Shown in pieces: positions 54,380 to 61,316 of a DNA stretch of 64,000 nt; the first letter of the stretch is position 1, and each line of letters starts with the position of its first letter. The translations under genes were made by a program, and so were the position numbers. Source of the DNA: Sulfurimonas crateris (GTDB taxonomy: Bacteria > Campylobacterota > Campylobacteria > Campylobacterales > Sulfurimonadaceae). The notes below the pieces were generated by a model. The model ran no database searches. It saw only the letters and a program-made list of their open reading frames with translations, and was not told the origin of the DNA. The stretch spans positions 124,001 through 188,000 of the forward strand of contig NZ_SZPX01000003.1 of the NCBI RefSeq assembly GCF_005217605.1, read 5' to 3'.

Positions 54380-54419
54380 GGCTCTAAAAGTTTCTCTCCT
54401 ACAATCAACTTTAAGAGCC
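54380..54419 (+). terminator. Inverted repeat after the porin gene
   Basis: GGCTCTAAAAG at 54380-54390 and CTTTAAGAGCC at 54409-54419 pair at 10 of 11 positions, 21 bases after the porin stop. No T-run follows, so it may be a stabilising hairpin or a shared end for the porin and the convergent small gene. Confidence 0.45.
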
Positions 54420-54439
54420 GTCTCATTTGCCAAATCTTG

Positions 54440-54574
54440 TTAGTACAAGATACCTTTATCAGGGTGAGGCTGCTCACCTCTGATAACCGACTTATCGTCA
54501 CTAGAGCTCTGAGCTGCACTTAGAGCTATAGTCATACTCATCATCACAAAAATCATTGAGATAACTTTTTTCAT
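54440..54574 (-). CDS. Short exported peptide, 44 residues
   Basis: The minus-strand ATG at 54574 has a strong AAAGGAG site eight bases upstream. The product starts MKKVISMIFVMMSMTIALSA, a clear signal peptide, followed by the short hydrophilic AQSSSDDKSVIRGEQPHPDK and GILY. Codon use and the good ribosome-binding site argue that it is real. The mature peptide would be only about 24 residues, in the periplasm or outside. It is convergent with the porin. No family is recognised. Confidence 0.6.
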   Translation of the reverse strand: MKKVISMIFVMMSMTIALSAAQSSSDDKSVIRGEQPHPDKGILY

Positions 54575-54648
54575 AGGCAAACTCCTTTATCGTAAAATTC
54601 ATACTTACATATCCGATCATCATCACAAATATGACCGAAAATATAAAT

Positions 54649-54672
54649 GTGATAAAATAATAACAAAACTAA
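54649..54672. promoter_or_regulatory. 24-base motif, copy 2, upstream of the short exported peptide
   Basis: The sequence starts GTGATAAAAT and continues AATAACAAAACTAA, matching the copy at 52987 at 21 of 24 positions. It lies 75 bases upstream of the minus-strand start of the 44-residue gene and could control it. The rest of 54575-54789 is AT-rich with no other gene seen. Confidence 0.5.
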
Positions 54673-54789
54673 GGACAATTTTTGTCTTATTTAGCAAATA
54701 AATTAGAAAAACTTATCTTGCTTGTACGAATTGTAACACATTTTATTATAACGACTCTGTAAGATATTAAGAATTTTATATGATTTTAT

Positions 54790-56913
54790 TTATAAAATGG
54801 AGTTTACTATCATGGATGGTCTCCAGCTCTCAATTAAGCCCTGTTTTTGAGAATTTATATTGATCTTAGTGTGTGGAAACTTGACCTTAAAATCCTCGAA
54901 AAAGCCCTCTATACGCTTTGTTAAGCCGTAATAAAGCATATAGTTCTTTATACCGTTTTCTACTTTTTTTTGTTCCATATTTTCATCAAGTGCCTTATAG
55001 AGCTGAGTTATATGAGCCTTTGAAAAAACATCTGCTATCTCTTGTGTTTTTGACTTTATTTTCATATATTTTGCCAAAATTCCCTTTGTTCCCTCTATAT
55101 TTGCATAAAGAGCAAGATCATCTGCTTTTTTAAGATCCTCTTCCCACTGGGCATTAAGAAGTTTTCCGTCTTGGCTCTCTTTTAGAGTCTCAAACTCATC
55201 CATAATAGTGTATGCAAGAGCACTGTTTTCCTCTTTTATGGCACCAAAAAACTTTCGTTTTGCCTCTATTAGAGCAATGCTCTCTTTTGCTTCATCCCTA
55301 AAGTCATCAAAATCAAGTAATATATGAAATATCTGAAGTGCAGAGTTAGTGTCTCCGTTACCAAGCATTACCTGAGCTTTCATATATAGATTGTCAGAGT
55401 AGTTAATAAGAGCTTTGTATTCAGGGTACTCTTTTAAAAACTCAGCCTGTTTTACGATCTCTAAAGCAAGCTTGAACTTTCTGTGAGTTATCGCTTCTCT
55501 AAATCTTTTGTAGAGATTTACATTTTGTATGAGTTCTTGAATCAGAGCACTCTTTTCGCTTATTCCCCTATAAGGTAGCAGTATCTCTTGAACTTTGTGG
55601 CTTAACTTTTGATCCAGCATATACTTTTTTGCAAGCACAAGGTCTCTCTCCCACTGAGCCTCCATCGACTTATAGACCTTTGTCTCTTTATATAGCGGAT
55701 GAAGATTCACCAAAGCGTAGGCAAGAGATAGTTTTTTTGATTTTACGTATGATAGAAACTTCTCATACTCCGAGTACTCAGAGAGTAGTTTTTGCATCTG
55801 CTGTTTTTTTGACGCAATAAGCATAAAATCTTTAAATATCTCTTCTGCCTTTACTTTTTCAGAGTTTTCCAAAAGCAGTTTTGCTCTTTGAAGCGTCTTC
55901 TCCCAGAGTATCTCAAATGTTCTGTGTGGCTTAGTATAAGCTAAAAGCGGATTCTCTCTTATGCAGCCAGAGATATGAGAATACTTTTTTTGCTCCAGCA
56001 GTTCACGCAGATGCTTCTCTTTATCAAAGATATCATAAACGAGAAGTTCACCGTTCGCACTTCCTACAATAAGCTCTTCTCTTGCTTCATCAAAGCTCAA
56101 AGATGTTATCGCATCAGAGAGTTTTATATACTTTTTTGATATCTGCTCATAAGTTAAGAGATCATATACAAGAACATATCCTAGCTTTGTACCCAAAAAA
56201 AGAAATCTGTTTTTGCTTCCCACACATACAGATAGAACTTCGTCATGTATCCCTTTGAGTCTTGCTATGACATTGGCGGAGTTTACATTCCAGACTATTG
56301 CCGTGCTCTTTTTATCAAGACTAAAAAGCCTGCCATCTTCTAAAAACTGAACCTTCAGTACGGGAGCGGAGTGGGCTTTTAACTTGCCATGCGGAGTCAT
56401 CATTGCCAAGTTGTACAGAGAGATATTTTTGTCGTAGCCAGACGTTGCAACCCATTTGCCGTCTTGTGTAAATGCTATGTCGGTTACAAAATCTTTATGG
56501 GGAGGTAGCGTGAAAGTAAGCTGTGCGCTATTTATATCTATGCCGTATGTGATCCCCTCATCGCCGCAGGAGAACATATATCTACCATGAGGTTCGATCG
56601 CAACGCAGGAGACATCTCCTTGATGTCTATCGACCTTAGTAAGCAGTTTTTTGCCTTTTGTCTCATAGAGCATAGATGTTTTATACTCTTTGTCAATTAG
56701 AGCAAAATATTTTGCATCACCGCTAAATGAGACTACTTTTGAGCCATATCTTGTATGCGAGACATCAACTTTTAGCTCATCAAGGAGCTTTAGAGTCTCT
56801 ATATCCAGATACCTTACTGTCGTAAGCGCATCAACCGCCAAAAGCGTTTTAGCGTCCAAGATCTGTGTATATATTACCGCTTCGCTAAAACTGCTTTTTT
56901 TTATCGGCTTCAT
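54790..56913 (-). CDS. WD40-repeat protein with helical C-terminal half
   Basis: The protein has 707 residues. Residues ~1-310 form a WD40-like propeller with repeats such as DVSCVAIEPHGRYMFSCGDE, FVTDIAFTQDGKWVATSGYD and EVLSVCVGSKNRFLFLG. Residues ~320-700 are helical and TPR-like. There is no signal peptide, so it is probably cytoplasmic. WD40 proteins are scaffolds, and a NapL-like role in nitrate reduction seems unlikely because no nap genes are near. It is followed upstream by ilvA with seven bases between. Confidence 0.7.
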   Translation of the reverse strand: MKPIKKSSFSEAVIYTQILDAKTLLAVDALTTVRYLDIETLKLLDELKVDVSHTRYGSKVVSFSGDAKYFALIDKEYKTSMLYETKGKKLLTKVDRHQGDVSCVAIEPHGRYMFSCGDEGITYGIDINSAQLTFTLPPHKDFVTDIAFTQDGKWVATSGYDKNISLYNLAMMTPHGKLKAHSAPVLKVQFLEDGRLFSLDKKSTAIVWNVNSANVIARLKGIHDEVLSVCVGSKNRFLFLGTKLGYVLVYDLLTYEQISKKYIKLSDAITSLSFDEAREELIVGSANGELLVYDIFDKEKHLRELLEQKKYSHISGCIRENPLLAYTKPHRTFEILWEKTLQRAKLLLENSEKVKAEEIFKDFMLIASKKQQMQKLLSEYSEYEKFLSYVKSKKLSLAYALVNLHPLYKETKVYKSMEAQWERDLVLAKKYMLDQKLSHKVQEILLPYRGISEKSALIQELIQNVNLYKRFREAITHRKFKLALEIVKQAEFLKEYPEYKALINYSDNLYMKAQVMLGNGDTNSALQIFHILLDFDDFRDEAKESIALIEAKRKFFGAIKEENSALAYTIMDEFETLKESQDGKLLNAQWEEDLKKADDLALYANIEGTKGILAKYMKIKSKTQEIADVFSKAHITQLYKALDENMEQKKVENGIKNYMLYYGLTKRIEGFFEDFKVKFPHTKININSQKQGLIESWRPSMIVNSIL

Positions 56914-56920
56914 TCTGGGC

Positions 56921-58123
56921 TTAATCTCTTATGTAGTTTTCTTCTTTTAATACTTTATAAATCATATTTTGATGCTCTTCGCCCTTAGTCTCAACATGAA
57001 CCGTAACGTTCGCGTCACCGTAATCAAGCGATATAGAGGTTCTGTCATATGCAATATGCACTATGTTTGCGTTAAGCTCTTGAAGTATCTGGGTAAAGCG
57101 CATCAATGAACCCGGTTTGTCGACTAAAGTGACAGTGAGCTTCATCTTTCTGCCGGACTTTAAAAGACCCTTCTCAATAATGACGGAGAGAAGTGTCACG
57201 TCCATATTTCCGCCACTTAGCACCAGTGCTACTTTTTTGCCTCTTAGATGTTCGAGCTTCTCATGTAGAAGTGCCGCAACACCGACCGCTCCGGCACCCT
57301 CGACCACAAGCTTTTGCTTCTCAAGCAAGAAGAGGATCGCACTTGCTATCTCCTCGTCATCTACGCTTATAAATCTATCGACACTGCCTAACATATAGCC
57401 AAGAGTGATCGGCGATGTGTCACGAACCGCGATACCGTCCGCAATAGTTCTCACACTCAGACTGTCCACGGGACTCTTTAACTCAAAAGAGTTCTTAAGC
57501 GCAGGAGCGCCCTTTGCACTCACGCCGATAACCTCTATCTTAGGATTTACGCTCTTAATAGCCGCAGCCATGCCAGATATAAGTCCGCCGCCGCCGACAG
57601 GAATTACTACTGCATCAAGATCTTGGCACTTGTCTAAAATGTCGAGTGCGAGCGTTCCTTGCCCCGCAATAACCTCCTCATCCTCAAAAGGGTGAATGAA
57701 CGTCAAAGAGTTTTTCTCTCCGTGCTCAAGGGCATAAGCATAAGCCTCATCGTAATTTGTTCCGTGCAAAATAACCTCTGCACCGTAATTTTTTACGCCG
57801 TTTATCTTTGTAAGAGGCGTTGATTCAGGCATAACGATGACCGCTTTTATGCCGAACTTTGAAGCTGAGAGTGCAACTCCCTGAGCATGGTTTCCAGCAC
57901 TTGCCGCTATAACTCCGCACTCTCTTTGCGCATCTTGCAGTGTTGCTATTTTGTTATATGCGCCTCTTATTTTAAACGCGCCTGTTACTTGAAGATTCTC
58001 TTTTTTTAGATAAACCTGACATCCTGAACTCTCACTTAGATGAGGAGCGTATGAGAGAGGCGTATCTACGACGACATCTTTTATGCGCTCTCTTGCTTCG
58101 TAGATCTTTTTTACGTCAAACAA
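56921..58123 (-). CDS. ilvA: Threonine ammonia-lyase
   Basis: This 400-residue PLP enzyme makes 2-oxobutanoate for isoleucine. It has the PLP lysine in VTGAFKIRGAYNKIATL, VIPVGGGGLISGMAAA and the C-terminal ACT-like domain LTVTLVDKPGSLMRFTQILQ. It is the short type with a single ACT domain. The start is TTG at 58123, directly after the stop of the upstream gene, with AGGGGG upstream. Confidence 0.92.
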   Translation of the reverse strand: MFDVKKIYEARERIKDVVVDTPLSYAPHLSESSGCQVYLKKENLQVTGAFKIRGAYNKIATLQDAQRECGVIAASAGNHAQGVALSASKFGIKAVIVMPESTPLTKINGVKNYGAEVILHGTNYDEAYAYALEHGEKNSLTFIHPFEDEEVIAGQGTLALDILDKCQDLDAVVIPVGGGGLISGMAAAIKSVNPKIEVIGVSAKGAPALKNSFELKSPVDSLSVRTIADGIAVRDTSPITLGYMLGSVDRFISVDDEEIASAILFLLEKQKLVVEGAGAVGVAALLHEKLEHLRGKKVALVLSGGNMDVTLLSVIIEKGLLKSGRKMKLTVTLVDKPGSLMRFTQILQELNANIVHIAYDRTSISLDYGDANVTVHVETKGEEHQNMIYKVLKEENYIRD

Positions 58124-58561
58124 CTACGCCCCCTCGTGCAAGTTACGATGTTCTACCATTGTGCACATATTTTGAACTACTCTCATACCTGCATCTTTGG
58201 CGCGAGCGGCAGCTTCGTTGTTTACGATCTCTTTTTGTGCCCAAAATACTTTTACATCGCCTCTTTGTATGCACGCATCAGCCACATTATCAAGCTCTTT
58301 TGGTTTTCTGAAGATGTCTACCATATCTATCTCAAACGGAACTTCTGCAAGTGAGCGATATACCTTCTCACCGAGAATCATCTCCTCTTTAGGATAGATA
58401 GGAACTATCTTGTACCCCTGCTCTTTTAGGTACTTTGCAACTCTGTTGCTTGCCTTTGTCTCATCGGGAGAGAGCCCGATAATCGCTATAGTTTTTGTAA
58501 TATCAAATATCTCTTTAATCTCTTGTTTGTTTGAGTTTACTGTAGGGAATTCGCACTCCAT
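58124..58561 (-). CDS. CoA-binding domain protein, YccU-like
   Basis: This 145-residue protein has a Rossmann-type CoA-binding domain: TIAIIGLSPDETKASNRVAK, YKIVPIYPKEEMILGEKVYR, MVDIFRKPKEL and VFWAQKEIVNNEAAARAKDA. It ends with the family's VVQNMCTMVEHRNL segment. It abuts ilvA directly. The molecular role of the family is not well defined. Confidence 0.88.
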   Translation of the reverse strand: MECEFPTVNSNKQEIKEIFDITKTIAIIGLSPDETKASNRVAKYLKEQGYKIVPIYPKEEMILGEKVYRSLAEVPFEIDMVDIFRKPKELDNVADACIQRGDVKVFWAQKEIVNNEAAARAKDAGMRVVQNMCTMVEHRNLHEGA

Positions 58562-58591
58562 TATAAAACCTTTAATTGAAAAATTTTCTAA

Positions 58592-59347
58592 TTATATCCA
58601 AAGTTTCTCCTGCCCTATGCGGTAGAGTGCGAAATCATATTTAAGCGGGTCATTTTTGTCAAACTCTTTTAGTTTTGCCGTAAGCTCTATCGCGGCTTGC
58701 AGGTCGTAGCTCTTTCTCTCTAAAAGCCCCATCTTTTTTGAGACATTGAATGTGTGTGTGTCAAGCGGGATGATAAGGTCTGCTTTATCTACTCCGCTCC
58801 AAAGACCCATATCAATGCTGTCCTCTCTTACCATCCAACGCAGATACATCATCCAACGCTTTAGCGCCCCTGCTCCCTTTGTTTTTAGAGTTACCTGAGA
58901 GATTAGAAAGTTATAACCCATACTCTGAAACGGATAGAGTTCTTGAAGAGCTTTAATAACAGAGTTTATCCCCTCAATAGTGCTTCTGTTTTTAAGATAG
59001 CCGCTTTTAAAAACCTCTTCCAGCGTGCTTTTTTCGTTTAGTCGTTTAAGAGCGATAAAAAGAGCGGCAACATCCTCACTCTTTTGAAATCTGTAGTAGT
59101 GCTTTTTCAATCCCTCTCTAATCTCATCATCACTTTTTTGCAGAAGAGAAAAATCAAGCGAGTTTAAAAACTTCACTATCTGCTTTACATTTCCGTAGGC
59201 AAAAAGAGCGCAGATAAGCGAGATGGTCGGGTCTTTATACTTGTGCGCAACCATAATGGGGTCTAGCCGCTCCTCACATATCTCACCCTCGCAGTTGCGC
59301 TTGGCAACTTCTAAATCCAACAGTTGTTTTATGTTTATGTCACTCAC
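58592..59347 (-). CDS. DUF2400 (TIGR02757) family protein
   Basis: This 251-residue, mostly helical protein contains DPIMVAHKYKDPTISLICAL, LKRWMMYLRWMVREDSIDMG, LIIPLDTHTFNVSKKMGLL and a final DPLKYDFALYRIGQEKL. These match the DUF2400 family found widely in epsilonproteobacteria and Bacteroidetes, distantly related to HhH-GPD-type DNA glycosylases. Function is unknown. Confidence 0.85.
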   Translation of the reverse strand: MSDINIKQLLDLEVAKRNCEGEICEERLDPIMVAHKYKDPTISLICALFAYGNVKQIVKFLNSLDFSLLQKSDDEIREGLKKHYYRFQKSEDVAALFIALKRLNEKSTLEEVFKSGYLKNRSTIEGINSVIKALQELYPFQSMGYNFLISQVTLKTKGAGALKRWMMYLRWMVREDSIDMGLWSGVDKADLIIPLDTHTFNVSKKMGLLERKSYDLQAAIELTAKLKEFDKNDPLKYDFALYRIGQEKLWI

Positions 59348-59419
59348 TTCTTAAACCTCAAAAATATTATTAATTTTTTAAGCGTATGCTATCACACAAT
59401 ATCAATATTTAGACAAAAT

Positions 59420-60373
59420 TTATTTCAATCTCCCTAAAATCTCCAAAGCTTGTATCTCAAATTTTGAAAAAGCAAACCACTTTTTGCCCAAATCTTTAAG
59501 ACTTGCTCCGATGTGATATATCTCTTTTTGATCGATGATGAGAAATCTATCATGAGCGTTTTTAAACTCTTTTAACTCTATGTTTTTATACTGTGAACTG
59601 TATTTTTGAAAATCAAGACGAAGTTGCTTTGAGATAGTTTGTGTATAAATTTTGATTTTTAAGTTTGGATATTTGCTAAAAAGTGTAAAAACCGTGTCGT
59701 CTATGTAGTTGTCAATAAGCACGACTTCACTTTTTGCACTCTTCAACAAATCATTTATAAAGGCATACGCATCGTATGTTTGCCCATCGAAAAAGATTCC
59801 CTTATCTGGTTTTTTGGTTTTGTCTTCTAAAGCATTCAGGACAACATCTATTTTCTCATCTGTACGAAACTGTTTTTGTTCTAGTGAATCCAATCTTTGA
59901 AAAACAAGAGCATTATTTGAGATAAACTTTCTCATATTTACAAAAGCTTCTATGATTTGAATACTTACTTTGATGGCTATATCACTTCGTAAAACCGCCG
60001 AAAGCATAGAAACACCTTGCTCTGTAAATACATAAGGTAAATATTTTCTATGTTTTCCACGAGCATTTTCTAAGGTCGCATTTTGCGACCTTAAAGATTT
60101 TTCTTTTTCTAAGGTGCCAAATTGGAACCTTAAAGAATCTTTTGAACTTGAGGTGTCAAATTGGAACCTCAAGTTTTCATACTCCTCTTCGGTAAGTTGA
60201 AAACGAAAACTTTGTGGAAATCTTTCTATATTTCGATTGACTGCCCGATTTAAGTTTTTTGTCTCCACCTGATATAGTTCAGCTAAATCACTATCAAGCA
60301 CAACCTGAAGTCCTCTGATAGTGTGGATTTTATCTTGCAGATTTTGTTTATTTACAATTTCTAGCTTGTTCAT
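59420..60373 (-). CDS. ORF6N-domain protein with PLD-like C-terminus
   Basis: The protein has 317 residues. The ORF6N domain (residues ~12-140) has TIRGLQVVLDSDLAELYQVE, LNRAVNRNIERFPQSFRFQL and YVFTEQGVSMLSAVLRSD, interrupted by three short repeats of LRFQF/LRSQN type. The C-terminal part has SEVVLIDNYIDDTVFTLFSK and AHDRFLIIDQKEIYHIGASL, resembling phospholipase D-like nuclease folds. ORF6N proteins are phage-derived DNA-binding proteins. The three repeats correspond to palindromes in the DNA. Confidence 0.82.
   Translation of the reverse strand: MNKLEIVNKQNLQDKIHTIRGLQVVLDSDLAELYQVETKNLNRAVNRNIERFPQSFRFQLTEEEYENLRFQFDTSSSKDSLRFQFGTLEKEKSLRSQNATLENARGKHRKYLPYVFTEQGVSMLSAVLRSDIAIKVSIQIIEAFVNMRKFISNNALVFQRLDSLEQKQFRTDEKIDVVLNALEDKTKKPDKGIFFDGQTYDAYAFINDLLKSAKSEVVLIDNYIDDTVFTLFSKYPNLKIKIYTQTISKQLRLDFQKYSSQYKNIELKEFKNAHDRFLIIDQKEIYHIGASLKDLGKKWFAFSKFEIQALEILGRLK
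60071..60172 (-). repeat. Three palindromic repeats within the ORF6N gene
   Basis: Palindromes of related sequence lie at 60071-60093 (TAAGGTCGCA, TTT, TGCGACCTTA), 60110-60132 and 60148-60172 (both pairing AGGT-like arms around CAAATTGG). They encode the peptide repeats LRSQNATLE, LRFQFGTLE and LRFQFDTSS in the ORF6N domain. The central bases vary while the arms co-vary to keep pairing. Confidence 0.75.
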
Positions 60374-60464
60374 TGTTCAAAGTTCCAAGTATTGATTTTA
60401 TCCATCATACTAAAACAATTTATTTTTATTAAAAAATATGTCATTTTGAAATGTTTTTTTTTGT

Positions 60465-60497
60465 ATGCATTCCCAAAGTCTTCGTTTGGAACGAGAA
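60465..60497. repeat. Short intergenic palindrome, REP-like
   Basis: The stretch TGCATTCCCAAAG, TCTTCG, TTTGGAACGAGA forms an imperfect hairpin in the gap between the ORF6N and HEPN-like genes. From memory it resembles a palindromic motif (CTCGTTCC ... GGGAATGCAT) dispersed in other bacterial genomes. The rest of the 136-base gap is AT-rich with nothing else seen. Confidence 0.4.
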
Positions 60498-60509
60498 AAA
60501 CTTTAATAA

Positions 60510-61199
60510 CTACTTAATTGTTCTAGATACATACTCTGCAATACCACTACCTATAGAATCTGTTATTTTAATCATTGATTCCATGTCTTTTTGAATCTCT
60601 TTTGTCAATTTCTGCATGCTGTTTAGCTCCACAATATTTCGTTCAACAAATTTTTCATAATCACCTGAAAATATGTCCTCAAATAGTTTTAAAACTGCAT
60701 CATTTGTATGAGATTTATCTGGGTATCTAAAATACATATTCATTTTATCAACATTATTAAATAGATCATTATCTATTAGTTTTGACAAGTTTTCAAAATT
60801 GTAATTAGCATATTTTTTTACAATAGATTCTAATTGTTTTATACTCTCTTGGTAATCTATTCCATCTAAATGTGGGGTTATTGTTTCCAATGGTGTAAGC
60901 TGATTATCGCCATCTTTCAAAAACTTATAAAGTGTTTCAATGTTGTGGATTTTATATTTTTTAGGCAAATCAATACTAATATTTTGAATAGTAATTAAAC
61001 ATTTTAAATAGAGTTCTATCCCATGTCTTGCATTGTAAATTGAAACATACAATTGAGGAATTAGACGAGTTGCTAAAATATATGATTTTGTTTTAATTAA
61101 TTCTTTCAATAAACTATTACAATCTTCAGATAACACACTTGCAGAATACATATATGATTCTGCTAATAACAACCAGCCTGTAGCTTTGTTTGCACTCAT
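60510..61199 (-). CDS. Helical HEPN-like protein of unknown function
   Basis: This 229-residue, wholly helical protein contains LYVSIYNARHGIELYLKCLI near residue 68, which resembles the conserved helix of HEPN domains, and HNIETLYKFLK after it. The catalytic RNase motif Rx4-6H is not evident, so nuclease activity should not be assumed. Its position between an ORF6N gene and a type ISP-like restriction-modification gene suggests a defence-island setting. It could also be an unrelated helical protein. Confidence 0.5.
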   Translation of the reverse strand: MSANKATGWLLLAESYMYSASVLSEDCNSLLKELIKTKSYILATRLIPQLYVSIYNARHGIELYLKCLITIQNISIDLPKKYKIHNIETLYKFLKDGDNQLTPLETITPHLDGIDYQESIKQLESIVKKYANYNFENLSKLIDNDLFNNVDKMNMYFRYPDKSHTNDAVLKLFEDIFSGDYEKFVERNIVELNSMQKLTKEIQKDMESMIKITDSIGSGIAEYVSRTIK

Positions 61200-61316
61200 A
61201 TATGATAACCTTCCTTCTTGGTGGTTATTATTATGGATTTAAACATTTTATATTTATTTGTATGCGGGGTTAAAGCCCCACTTCCATTTTTCATTATTTC
61301 TTCGTCACTAATCCTA

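Noticed and set aside
61264-61281. Terminator for the restriction-modification gene (GCGGGG TTAAAG CCCCAC)
   Set aside because: The stem is only four to five pairs and no T-run follows on the minus strand.
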